A stretch of DNA of 10,672 nucleotides from JBCBJZ01 sp038522635 (GCA_038522635.1 JBCBJZ010000127.1:1-10672), one strand, 5' to 3'. Shown: positions 1-7,205, numbered from the stretch's first letter. Numbers and translations: made by a program. Notes: generated by a model from the sequence alone, not told the origin.

Positions 1-36
1 TGATCCCGCCAGCTTGCGGTAAAGCTGGCGGGATCA
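1..36. repeat. Perfect 15-bp inverted repeat at the window edge (probable foldback)
   Basis: Bases 1-15 are the exact reverse complement of bases 22-36, separated by the 6-base loop gcggta. Bases 16 onward fit the conserved SucC motif G-R-G-K-A-G-G: the loop supplies the end of the Arg codon plus Gly and Lys. Bases 1-15 encode I-P-P-A, where the family has H-A-G-G. The simplest reading is that native sequence begins near base 16 and the first 15 bases are an inverted copy, such as a foldback chimera at a contig or read end. A true genomic inversion is possible but less likely. Confidence 0.75.
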
Positions 37-1007
37 AGCTCGCCGCGACGCCTGACGAAGCGCACGCGCACGCGAACGCCATCCTCGGCATGCAGATCGG
101 TGGGTGGCCGGTCGAGAAGGTGCTGGTGGAAGCGCAAAGCGCGATCGCCATCGAACTCTACGCGGCCATCGTCAACGATGCGGCCACCAAGAGTCCGATG
201 CTGCTGTTCTCGCGTGCGGGCGGCATGGATGTGGAAGAAGCGGCCGAGGCTGATCCGACGGCCATGCGCAAGGTGCCGCTTTCGATTGAGGCCGGCCTGA
301 CCGATGCGGCGATCGATACGGCCCTTGATGGGTTGGACGATCTGAGCGCGCACGCGCCGGCGTTGCGGGAGACGCTGCACGCGCTTTACCGCGCCTACCG
401 TGGACTTGATGCGGAGCTGTTGGAGATCAACCCGCTCGTCATCACGCGCGATGGTTCGATCGTCGCGCTCGATTGCAAGCTCACCATGGACGAGGCTGCC
501 GCGCCCCGGCGTGAAGCCGAAGCGGCGCAAGCGGCACCCGCCAAGATGACAGCGCTTGAGGCAAAAGCTGCGGCCGCTGGCCTCAAATACATCGAACTGG
601 ATGGCTCGGTGGGCGTGCTCGCAAATGGCGCCGGCCTGACCATGACCACGATGGATGTGATCGCCCATTACGGCGGGCGCCCGGCGAACTTCCTCGAAGT
701 GGGCGGTGAGGCCTACACCAAAGCGCAAACCGCGCTCGAGATCCTGCTTGAAAACCCCAACATCCGCAGCCTGTTGGTCAACTTCTGCGGCGCCTTCGCC
801 CGAACCGATGTGATGGCCGATGGCGTCGTTAAAGCCTGGCAGGCGTTGAAACCGGATATCCCGGTCTTTTTCACCATCCACGGCACCGGCGAAGATGAGG
901 CCGTCGCGTTGGTGAAGCGCGAATTAGGCATCGAGCCTTTCGATCTGATGGACGATGCGGTGAAGGCGGCTGTCGCGGCGGCGGCCGAGCCGTCAGCGTC
1001 GGCGTGA
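3..1007 (+). CDS. Succinyl-CoA-ligase-like beta subunit (ATP-grasp), 5' end missing
   Basis: The frame is open from the window edge, so the 335 visible residues lack roughly the first 50 of a family protein of about 390. This is the ATP-grasp subunit of an ADP- or GDP-forming acyl-CoA ligase. It binds nucleotide and Mg and exchanges phosphate with the histidine of the alpha subunit. Visible motifs: G-K-A-G-G near residue 6; E-I-N-P-L at 141-145, whose Asn is a metal ligand in SucC; D157 in A-L-D-C-K, the partner metal ligand; and the ligase domain N-G-A-G-L-T-M-T-T-M-D followed by F-L-E-V-G-G. The C-terminal segment around N-F-C-G-A-F-A-R-T-D is recognisable but diverges from standard SucC. 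A matching alpha subunit lies downstream, separated by one small gene. Family assignment is firm. The acid substrate (succinate, malate or another) cannot be read from the sequence, so no symbol is given. Confidence 0.9.
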   Translation: MPPACGKAGGIKLAATPDEAHAHANAILGMQIGGWPVEKVLVEAQSAIAIELYAAIVNDAATKSPMLLFSRAGGMDVEEAAEADPTAMRKVPLSIEAGLTDAAIDTALDGLDDLSAHAPALRETLHALYRAYRGLDAELLEINPLVITRDGSIVALDCKLTMDEAAAPRREAEAAQAAPAKMTALEAKAAAAGLKYIELDGSVGVLANGAGLTMTTMDVIAHYGGRPANFLEVGGEAYTKAQTALEILLENPNIRSLLVNFCGAFARTDVMADGVVKAWQALKPDIPVFFTIHGTGEDEAVALVKRELGIEPFDLMDDAVKAAVAAAAEPSASA

Positions 1008-1050
1008 GGTGGTTTGAAGGCCGTCCACAAGCCCCGTTGAGAGGACCAGC

Positions 1051-1521
1051 ATGCACACCTACCACCCAAACCAGACCATCCGCGCTCGCCGTGGCGCGAC
1101 CGGGCCGCGCGTCCTGGTGGTGAGCACGCTTGCCTCGCTCGCGTTCATGTTAGCGGGCTTCGGTGTTGCTCCCGATGCGGTGATCACCTTCGTGACGCCG
1201 ACCGGTCAGCTCGATGTGCCCGTCAAGGCGAAACCCATCGCGAGGGCGCAAGTAGACCTGGCCACGTCAATGATGGTGGTGATGGTGAAGATCAAAGAGG
1301 GCGACGCCATCAAACGGTTCGAAGCCCTGACCACGAGCAACATCGGCAAGGTCATGAAGCTCTACGTTGGCTGCGAGGTGGTTACGTCGGCCGTCATCAC
1401 CACGCCGATCAAAGATGGCGAGGTGCAGATCGCAGGCGGGTTTGGCTTGAGCGAAGCCCAAAGCCTCGCCTCCAAGATCAACACCGGCGCGCCGCGGTGC
1501 GCAACGCTTCCCCAACCCTGA
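1051..1521 (+). CDS. Small membrane-anchored protein resembling the SecD P1 head domain
   Basis: This encodes 156 residues and starts 8 bases after a gagagga ribosome-binding site. The N-terminus is basic (R11, R13, R14, R20). One hydrophobic segment follows at about 20-40, which could be a signal peptide or a membrane anchor, so the rest probably faces the periplasm. Residues about 66-147 resemble the P1 head domain of SecD: a stretch around E-A-L-T-T-S-N-I-G-K, then a predicted strand, then I-A-G-G-F-G-L-S-E-A-Q-S-L-A-S-K-I-N-T-G, close to the SecD I-S-G-G-F-x-x-x-E-A signature. The other five SecD membrane helices are absent, so this is not a translocase subunit by itself. It sits between the ligase-like beta and alpha genes, 43 bases from each, probably in the same transcript. 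Function is unknown. The SecD resemblance is by eye, without an alignment. Confidence 0.8.
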   Translation: MHTYHPNQTIRARRGATGPRVLVVSTLASLAFMLAGFGVAPDAVITFVTPTGQLDVPVKAKPIARAQVDLATSMMVVMVKIKEGDAIKRFEALTTSNIGKVMKLYVGCEVVTSAVITTPIKDGEVQIAGGFGLSEAQSLASKINTGAPRCATLPQP

Positions 1522-1563
1522 TCCGCCAGCGCTTACCTGCCAGCCTGACCATAGGACGACACC

Positions 1564-2433
1564 ATGATCCCTCGCCAACACCATGCCGTCCTCGTCCAGG
1601 GGATCACCGGCAAACAGGGCACCTTCTGGACGCAGGCCATGCAGGCCTACGGCACCAACGTGATCGGCGGCGTCAACCCCAAGCGCGCCGGCAGCGAACA
1701 CCTGGGCGTTCCTGTCTACGGCTCGGCCCGCGAGGCGGCAGCCGCAGCGCCTGTCGATATCTCCGTCATGTTCATCCCGCCGATGGCCGCCAAGGCGGCT
1801 GCGATCGACGCATGTGAAGCGGGCGCCAAGCTGCTCGTGTGCCTGACCGAGCACATTCCCGCCCAGGACGTCATGGAAATGCACGCAGCCGCCGCGCAGG
1901 CTGGCACGCGGATCGTCGGGCCGAACACCGCCGGTCTGGTGACGCCCGGTGCTTGCTTTGTCGGCATCATGCCGGCCTTCAACGACCGCGTTTTCAAACC
2001 CGGGCGCATCGGCGTGATCTCGCGCTCGGGCAGCCTTGGCACGTTGATCTCGCTCAACCTCACGCAGGCGGGTTTTGGGCAATCGGCCTTCTACGGTGTT
2101 GGGGGTGACCCGATGATCGGCACCACGTCAGCCGACGCGCTGGGGTTCCTCGCCGAGGACGAGGGAACCGATGCGGTGGTGCTGTGCGGCGAGATCGGCG
2201 GCAGCGCGGAGGAGGAGGCGGCGGCCGTGGCGCAAACGATGGCGAAGCCGGTGGTCGCGTTCATCGCCGGGCGCCAATCGCCGCCGGGCAAAAAGATGGG
2301 ACATGCGGGCGCGATCGTGGCGGGTGGCAAAGGCGATTACGCGTCGAAGCGCGCGAGCCTTGAGGCAGCCGGCGTTCGTGTCGCCGACACGCCGAGCGCG
2401 ATCCCCTCGCTGTTGCGTGAAGCCGGTCTGTAA
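1564..2433 (+). CDS. Succinyl-CoA-ligase-like alpha subunit
   Basis: The 289 residues match the length of E. coli SucD. This is the CoA-binding, phospho-histidine subunit of an acyl-CoA ligase. Visible features: the Rossmann CoA loop G-I-T-G-K-Q-G at 13-19; G-P-N-T; G-V-G-G-D-P; G-E-I-G-G-S-A-E-E-E; and the catalytic histidine H247 in M-G-H-A-G-A-I-V-A-G-G-K-G. The ATG follows taggac, a modest ribosome-binding site. One departure stands out: SucD has S-R-S-G-T-L-T-Y-E, while this protein has S-R-S-G-S-L-G-T-L. The active-site loop is therefore not standard and the substrate may not be succinate. It probably pairs with the beta-like protein upstream. The adjacent PdxA and barrel genes favour a catabolic role over the TCA cycle. 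Family is firm and substrate is open. Confidence 0.93.
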   Translation: MIPRQHHAVLVQGITGKQGTFWTQAMQAYGTNVIGGVNPKRAGSEHLGVPVYGSAREAAAAAPVDISVMFIPPMAAKAAAIDACEAGAKLLVCLTEHIPAQDVMEMHAAAAQAGTRIVGPNTAGLVTPGACFVGIMPAFNDRVFKPGRIGVISRSGSLGTLISLNLTQAGFGQSAFYGVGGDPMIGTTSADALGFLAEDEGTDAVVLCGEIGGSAEEEAAAVAQTMAKPVVAFIAGRQSPPGKKMGHAGAIVAGGKGDYASKRASLEAAGVRVADTPSAIPSLLREAGL

Positions 2434-2495
2434 TGCCGCAACTCCATCCGCTTCAGGTTTTCGGTTCTGCTTCAACGAAGAATGCGGACCGCCGC

Positions 2496-3584
2496 TCAGA
2501 CGAGCGTCGATGTATCGCCCTGCGCATGGCCGGTGACGTCCTCGATCGCGGTTGCGACGGCGTCATCCGCCGGTGCCGGGCCTGGCTCGTCCACACCCGG
2601 CGGGCGGATCAACATCACCTGACAAGGGCCGCCAACCGCTTCCGGGCAATGCTCGACACCGCGTGGCACCACGATCAGATCGCCCGCCTCGAGCCGCTCC
2701 TCCCGATCACGGTAGCGCATGAGCAAGCTGCCGCTCAGGACGTAGAACAGCTCGTCTTCGCGGGTATGGAAGTGCCAAACCGAGGGTCCCTCAAAGGTCA
2801 TCGCCTCAACACGTAACCCGCCGACAGTGCCAAACCGCTGGCTGACCCAAGGCGGCAGCGCCTTGAGTGCCGCGCCCACCGCATGCTTGCGGTGCGGCGA
2901 GATATGGCGGTTGATCGCCGCCACGTCGCGCATGATAGCCGCCAGTTGCGCAGCAACATCCTCGCCCGCGCTATAAGTCAGGTCGAGCGCCGCCGTCCCG
3001 ATCGTGAAGCCGGCCGCGCCCGCGTCAAACACCAGCCCGATCCGCGCTGCGTTATCGATGGAGCCGGCCATGATCACCGGCTTATCGACCGCGGCGCAAA
3101 CCTCAGCCATCAGCGTTGGCACGTCCTCCTGTGAGCGGTAGGCGAGTAGATCCAACCCATGGACGCCGTCCCTGGCCGCCAGCGCAACCGCACTGCGCGT
3201 GATATCCTCGATGCCCCCCTCAAGCTGACTGGGATGGCCGCTGATGCTGCCTGCGAACGGGAAATAGAGGATGTCAGTACCCGCAAGGACCGGCAGCACA
3301 TCATCCACGTGCGTGCCCCCGAGCAGGCAATCAACGCCGATCTCCACCGCCGCGCGCGCTGAGCGCAGCTCGCTCTCGCGATCGAGCGACACCACCTCAA
3401 GGTAACTCGTTGCGCGGCCGATCTTGATCGCCGTGTTCAGCATCTTCAGCGCTTCAACCGGCAGCCCGACATCCTTGAAGCCAACATGGCGCACGCCGGC
3501 ATCAAGGGCCACGCGCAAATGATGCGCGGCGTCGTCCACCGTACGGTCGTTGCGCGTCAGCATGAAAATGAAGCGCAGGCCCAT
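2496..3584 (-). CDS. TIM-barrel protein fused to a C-terminal cupin domain
   Basis: This encodes 362 residues in one uninterrupted frame. Residues 1 to about 220 look like a (beta/alpha)8 barrel: F-I-F-M-L-T at the start, H-V-G-F-K-D-V-G at 33-40, L-L-G-G-T at 87-91, and I-M-A-G-S-I plus G-F-T-I-G-T-A at 171-198, resembling the phosphate-binding end of HisA-type barrels. Residues about 250-330 are a cupin with metal-ligand pattern H271, H273, E278 and, in G-D-L-I-V-V-P-R-G-V-E-H, H312. Similar cupins commonly occur as separate proteins of about 115 residues. The gene starts 4 bases after pdxA ends, with gaggtga as ribosome-binding site inside the pdxA tail, so the two are co-translated. Barrel specificity is not recognised. 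An aldolase, isomerase or decarboxylase acting on the PdxA product is plausible inference only. Confidence 0.85.
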   Translation of the reverse strand: MGLRFIFMLTRNDRTVDDAAHHLRVALDAGVRHVGFKDVGLPVEALKMLNTAIKIGRATSYLEVVSLDRESELRSARAAVEIGVDCLLGGTHVDDVLPVLAGTDILYFPFAGSISGHPSQLEGGIEDITRSAVALAARDGVHGLDLLAYRSQEDVPTLMAEVCAAVDKPVIMAGSIDNAARIGLVFDAGAAGFTIGTAALDLTYSAGEDVAAQLAAIMRDVAAINRHISPHRKHAVGAALKALPPWVSQRFGTVGGLRVEAMTFEGPSVWHFHTREDELFYVLSGSLLMRYRDREERLEAGDLIVVPRGVEHCPEAVGGPCQVMLIRPPGVDEPGPAPADDAVATAIEDVTGHAQGDTSTLV

Positions 3585-3588
3585 CAGG

Positions 3589-4635
3589 TCACCTCATCGA
3601 AGGCTGCAGGTCGGCTCGGGAGCTTGGCCGATTAGGGATGCGCGCCTCGACCAGGCGCTGGGCACAGGCAACGGCGGAAGCAAAACTGCCCGCTTCGGCA
3701 ATGCCCTGACCCGCAATGTCGAACGCGGTCCCATGGTCTGGGCTGGTGCGCACGAAAGGCAAGCCCAGCGTGATGTTCACGCCCTCCTCAAGCCCCATGT
3801 ATTTGACCGGGATCAAGCCTTGGTCGTGATACTGCGCCACCACCACATCGAACGCGCCGCAACGCGCCTGCATGAAAACCGTATCGCCTGGCCACGGCCC
3901 GCTGGCGTCGATCCCTTCGCGGCGGGCTTGGGCGATCGCAGGCGCGATGATCTCGATCTCTTCGCGCCCGAACAACCCCCCTTCGCCAGCGTGCGGGTTA
4001 AGGCCTGCCACCGCCACGCGTGGAGCCTTGATGCCGAACGCCCGCCCGCCTTCGTGGGCCAAGCGTAGCGCGCGCATCTGAGCCTCGAAGTCCGCGCTAA
4101 GGATGGCGTCACGCAGCGCCTGGTGGATCGTCACCAGCACAACCTTGATCGCATCGTTGGCAAGCATCATCGCGACCGGTCCACCGCCGCCGTGATCCGC
4201 CAGCATTTCGGTATGCCCCGGGTAAGGCACTGCGGCTGCCGCCAGCGCTTCTTTATGGATCGGCGCGGTGACGATGGCATCGATGGTGCCCGCTTTTGCA
4301 AAATCAATCGCCCGGCGGATCGCAGCATAGGCCGCCTGTCCGCATGCGGCGCTGATACGCCCATAGGGCGGCGGGGTGTCCCAGTCGGTGACCTCCACAA
4401 CGCCGATGCGGCGGCGCGCTTCGGGCGATGTGCCCCACGCGCTCACCTGCGCCGGGTCGATTGGCGTCACATCAAGCGTGCCGCCTCGAAGCGCGGCTGC
4501 GCGCCTCATCGCGGCGACACTGCCGATCACGAAGGCCGGCGTGGGTAAGCCTTGCGCGTAGTGCGCGGCGATGATTTCGGGGCCAATGCCCGCCGCATCG
4601 CCCATCGTCAGGGCCAGGGATTTGACGTGCGACAC
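3589..4635 (-). CDS. pdxA: PdxA-family NAD-dependent 4-phosphate dehydrogenase, probably a catabolic paralogue
   Basis: This encodes 348 residues, about family length. PdxA oxidises and decarboxylates 4-phosphohydroxy-L-threonine with NAD. Relatives act on D-threonate or D-erythronate 4-phosphate (PdxA2) or on a terephthalate dihydrodiol (TphB). Visible motifs: T-M-G-D-A-A-G-I-G-P-E at 10-20, with Ala where Pro is usual; T-A-P-I-H-K-E-A-L; and the three metal histidines H141 in G-H-T-E, H215 in N-P-H-A-G-E and H270 in Y-H-D-Q-G. The tail V-R-T-S-P-D-H-G-T-A-F-D-I-A-G is conserved. The start is GTG, since an in-frame TGA lies only two codons upstream. There is no rsmA or surA next door, a frequent setting for the vitamin B6 gene. 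The neighbours are a barrel-cupin and CoA-ligase-like genes, so a catabolic substrate is more likely. Family is firm; the exact reaction is inference. Confidence 0.9.
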   Translation of the reverse strand: MSHVKSLALTMGDAAGIGPEIIAAHYAQGLPTPAFVIGSVAAMRRAAALRGGTLDVTPIDPAQVSAWGTSPEARRRIGVVEVTDWDTPPPYGRISAACGQAAYAAIRRAIDFAKAGTIDAIVTAPIHKEALAAAAVPYPGHTEMLADHGGGGPVAMMLANDAIKVVLVTIHQALRDAILSADFEAQMRALRLAHEGGRAFGIKAPRVAVAGLNPHAGEGGLFGREEIEIIAPAIAQARREGIDASGPWPGDTVFMQARCGAFDVVVAQYHDQGLIPVKYMGLEEGVNITLGLPFVRTSPDHGTAFDIAGQGIAEAGSFASAVACAQRLVEARIPNRPSSRADLQPSMR

Positions 4636-4749
4636 CGTTCACATCTCTCAGGCTGTTCGCTCAAACGAGCGGGCCACGTCTGCCCGCGCAAGGCGCCTTG
4701 ACGCCCGCCCACGCCTCTATAGCCGCAGCCGCCAACCACCGGCAACGCT

Positions 4750-5505
4750 TCAGCGCTTCGTGAACCGCACAAGCGTGAAAAGCCCAAGCGGATTAAGGGG
4801 GCGCGTTTCCATGAGCTCCAGGGCAGCGCTCACCGTGACGTTCGACAAATCGAAAACGGGGTGCCAGCCAAGCTTATCGGCAAAGGGCGCCATGCGCCGC
4901 TCGATCCAGCCGCGCGCGCCGTTCGTTTGCGAAAAGTGGTTCACCAGCAGCACTTCGCCACCTGGCGCGCACACCCGCGCCAGCTCATGCATCACCGCCG
5001 TCGGGTTAGGCACCACGGTGATCACGAACATGCCGACGACGGTGTCGAACGCGCCATCTTCGAAGGCCGAAAGATCGCTGGCGTCCATCTGATGCAGAGC
5101 GCTCACGTTTGAGAGGCCAAGCCGGTCCACGCGGCTGCGTGCCTTCGTCAGCATCTCGGGCGACAGGTCGATGCCGACGATCTCGAGCGCGTCGCGGTAA
5201 GCCGGCAGTGATAGCCCCGTCCCGACACCCACCTCCAGAACGCTACCGTCACGCCCGTTGATGTGGTCAACCGCAGCGAGGCGCGCTTCCTTCACGAGGC
5301 GGCCAAACGTGTTGTCGTAGACCGGTGCCCAACGGCGATAAGCGTTCAGCACATCGCGGTCGGTGAGGGAGGGCGCGTGGCCCACGTCGCGATCGGGGTT
5401 GCGCTCCGGCCGGCGCGGGCGGGCGGATCGGCCTGTAACGAGGGACAGCGGCAGCTTGCCGGCCTTCGGCTTGGCGTGATGTTCAGATCGATTCGACAGT
5501 TCCAA
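4750..5505 (-). CDS. PmtA-like class I SAM-dependent methyltransferase
   Basis: This encodes 251 residues from the preferred TTG start. Rossmann motif I is V-L-E-V-G-V-G-T-G at 89-97; the acidic residue that binds the SAM ribose is D113 in G-I-D-L-S; Q-M-D-A-S-D-L and L-L-V-N-H-F follow. The R-R-W-A-P-V-Y-D-x-x-F-G entry, the V-N-H-F segment and the L-F-T-L-V-R-F ending resemble Rhodobacter-type phosphatidylethanolamine N-methyltransferase PmtA. That enzyme makes phosphatidylcholine from SAM at the inner membrane. The frame can be opened to 5592 or to an ATG at 5520, but only the TTG has a good ribosome-binding site (ggaggg, 5 bases away). The first 50 or so residues are basic and not family-like. 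A UbiE-type or generic methyltransferase remains possible. It lies downstream of mnmA on the same strand with no obvious functional link. Confidence 0.85.
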   Translation of the reverse strand: MELSNRSEHHAKPKAGKLPLSLVTGRSARPRRPERNPDRDVGHAPSLTDRDVLNAYRRWAPVYDNTFGRLVKEARLAAVDHINGRDGSVLEVGVGTGLSLPAYRDALEIVGIDLSPEMLTKARSRVDRLGLSNVSALHQMDASDLSAFEDGAFDTVVGMFVITVVPNPTAVMHELARVCAPGGEVLLVNHFSQTNGARGWIERRMAPFADKLGWHPVFDLSNVTVSAALELMETRPLNPLGLFTLVRFTKR

Positions 5506-5510
5506 AGGTA

Positions 5511-5516
5511 CCCTCC
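5511..5516 (-). promoter_or_regulatory. Ribosome-binding site that sets the methyltransferase TTG start
   Basis: On the - strand this reads ggaggg, followed by 5 bases and TTG at 5505-5503. It is the strongest Shine-Dalgarno match near any candidate start of this frame. It lies inside the frame read from the alternative ATG at 5520, whose own upstream bases show no match. Confidence 0.6.
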
Positions 5517-5628
5517 ACATGCATGCGCCCGCAGGCTTAACGCGGCCACTTGATGAATCGTTGCACCGATGGGGCGTCGGCGGCCCCTGCAACGCATTTG
5601 AAACGCGCTTTCGTCCGGACGGCGGGAC

Positions 5629-6918
5629 TTATCCGGCGATGAAGTCATCCGGCGTCACGGCCTGAGCCTGCGCGTTGGCACCGACGCCTTCGGCTTGCGC
5701 GATTGCCAACGGGTCGCGCCCGGCCTCAGCCGCTGCCGTCCCAGCCTCCACGTCCAGCGGCGCCTTGATGCGCCCGGCAATCGTACCGCCACCCAGCACC
5801 TGCGCCGCCTCATCGCCGTCGCTGTAGAACACGCACGCCTGCCCCGGTGACACGCCATGCTCGCCATCCGCCAGCCGGACCCGCACGCCTGTTTCATCGC
5901 ACAGCAACACCGCTGGCCGCGGCGGCGTGGTCGAGCGGATACGCACATGGACATCGAGCCCGCTGTCCGCGCTTGCGGCAGCATCGGCCAAAGGCGTAGC
6001 GCCCAGCCAATTCACGTCACGCAGGGCGATGTCATGCGTCAGCAACGCGCTGTGCGGGCCGACGATGACCTGCGCGCGCGTTGCGTCGAGGTCGATCACG
6101 TAGAGCGGCTCTGCGGTGCCTGAAAGCCCAAGCCCGCGGCGTTGCCCGATCGTGAAGCCGATGATGCCCTGGTGGCGCCCCAAGACGTTTCCTTGTCGAT
6201 CCACGATGTCGCCTGGGGTCGCCGCGTCGGGGCGCAGCTTGCTGATGACGTCGGTATAGCGGCCGCTTGGGACGAAGCAGATGTCCTGGCTGTCGGTTTT
6301 GTCGGCGACCGTCAGACCGAGGTCATGGGCGATCGCGCGCACCTGCGTCTTATGCAAGTCGCCGAGCGGAAAACGCAGCAGCTCAAGCTGTTCGCGGGTG
6401 GTCGCGTATAAAAAGTAACTCTGATCGCGTTCGGGATCGCGAGCGCGCAGCAGGTCGATGCCGCCACCAGATCGCGCGCGCATCCGGATATAATGGCCAG
6501 TTGCCAGAGCATCGGCACCAAGTTCGCGCGCCGTCTCAAGCAGGTCTGTGAATTTTACACTGCGGTTGCAGGCCACGCAGGGGATCGGCGTCTCGCCCGC
6601 CACGTAACTCGCCGCAAAACTGTCGATCACGGCACTGCGGAACCGCTGTTCGTAGTCGAGCACGTAATGCGGGATGTTGAGCGCGTCGGCAACACGGCGC
6701 GCGTCATGCACGTCCTGGCCTGCGCAGCAGCTACCCGGACGCTGACGTGCGGCCCCGTCGTCGTAGAGCTGCAGCGTGATGCCGATCACCTCGTAGCCCT
6801 CACGGCTCAGCATGGCAGCGACCACGGATGAGTCGACACCGCCCGACATCGCCACGACGACGCGGCACGCCGAAGGCGCAGCAGGAAGCAACAGACTGTT
6901 CAGTTTTGGCGCGATCAT
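5629..6918 (-). CDS. mnmA: tRNA-specific 2-thiouridylase MnmA
   Basis: MnmA makes the 2-thiouridine at wobble position 34 of tRNA-Lys, -Glu and -Gln, activating the base with ATP and passing on persulfide sulfur. From the chosen ATG the protein has 429 residues. The PP-loop A-M-S-G-G-V-D-S-S lies at 23-31. The two catalytic cysteines are C117 in C-V-A-C-N-R-S-V-K-F and C214 in D-S-Q-D-I-C-F. G-F-T-I-G-Q-R-R-G-L-G marks the central domain, and V-L-G-G-G-T-I ends the beta-barrel. About 45 Ala-rich residues follow that motif, an unusual tail. The frame runs upstream to 7146, but those 76 extra residues look non-coding, are unlike the family and span an inverted repeat, so the ATG at 6918 is preferred even though its ribosome-binding site is weak. 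The tail could be checked against relatives. Confidence 0.95.
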   Translation of the reverse strand: MIAPKLNSLLLPAAPSACRVVVAMSGGVDSSVVAAMLSREGYEVIGITLQLYDDGAARQRPGSCCAGQDVHDARRVADALNIPHYVLDYEQRFRSAVIDSFAASYVAGETPIPCVACNRSVKFTDLLETARELGADALATGHYIRMRARSGGGIDLLRARDPERDQSYFLYATTREQLELLRFPLGDLHKTQVRAIAHDLGLTVADKTDSQDICFVPSGRYTDVISKLRPDAATPGDIVDRQGNVLGRHQGIIGFTIGQRRGLGLSGTAEPLYVIDLDATRAQVIVGPHSALLTHDIALRDVNWLGATPLADAAASADSGLDVHVRIRSTTPPRPAVLLCDETGVRVRLADGEHGVSPGQACVFYSDGDEAAQVLGGGTIAGRIKAPLDVEAGTAAAEAGRDPLAIAQAEGVGANAQAQAVTPDDFIAG

Positions 6919-7065
6919 GGACGGGGTTTCGTGGTTGACGGCGAGGGGCGGCACCCTAGCCCTAACGTAGGCCGGCTGCGACGAAAAATAAGCGCTGACG
7001 CCTGCGACGTTAAGGGGTGGCGTGAGGCGTGCATGGGGCCGTTGGAAACGCGCCTGCCGCACAAC

Positions 7066-7097
7066 CCGGCACATCCCGCGCTTGGGCGATGTGCCGG
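7066..7097. repeat. Perfect 10-bp inverted repeat upstream of mnmA
   Basis: ccggcacatc at 7066-7075 is the exact reverse complement of gatgtgccgg at 7088-7097, with a 12-base loop. No T-run follows on either strand, so a terminator is unlikely. It could be an operator, or a hairpin in the mnmA leader about 150 bases before its start. Confidence 0.6.
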
Positions 7098-7190
7098 ATT
7101 TGACGTTCGCGCCAGGGTGTACAAAAATGAGACATCGCCTAAACAAAGCGGCCTTAACTAACTAAATTGGCTCGCCTTTTGCAGGTTTGT

Positions 7191-7205
7191 TTACCGGTGC
7201 GTTTA
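7191..7205 (+). promoter_or_regulatory. CtrA-box-like site upstream of sciP
   Basis: This reads TTAC, 7 bases, TTTA, matching six of eight positions of the CtrA consensus TTAA-N7-TTAA with the right spacing, 59 bases before the sciP start. In Caulobacter sciP transcription depends on CtrA, so the position makes sense. A match this loose can occur by chance. Confidence 0.3.

Noticed and set aside
1267..2082. Long - strand frame of 271 codons ending in a run of histidines
   Set aside because: It is antisense to the SecD-like and alpha-subunit genes. The histidines are the complement of repeated atg/gtg codons. There is no ribosome-binding site or family resemblance.
2434..2495. Shared terminator in the convergent gap after the alpha-subunit gene
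   Set aside because: Only a 4-bp stem around cttcaacgaag is visible and there is no T-run on either strand.
4636..4749. Short stems between pdxA and the methyltransferase gene as a terminator
   Set aside because: The stems are 4-5 bp, with no T-run on the - strand.
6919..7146. N-terminal extension of mnmA by 76 residues
   Set aside because: The sequence is unlike MnmA, the family starts just before the PP-loop, and the stretch contains the 10-bp dyad.
6931..7161. + strand frame of 76 codons in the mnmA-sciP gap
   Set aside because: It has no ribosome-binding site, covers the inverted repeat and promoter-like AT-rich DNA, and shows no family resemblance.
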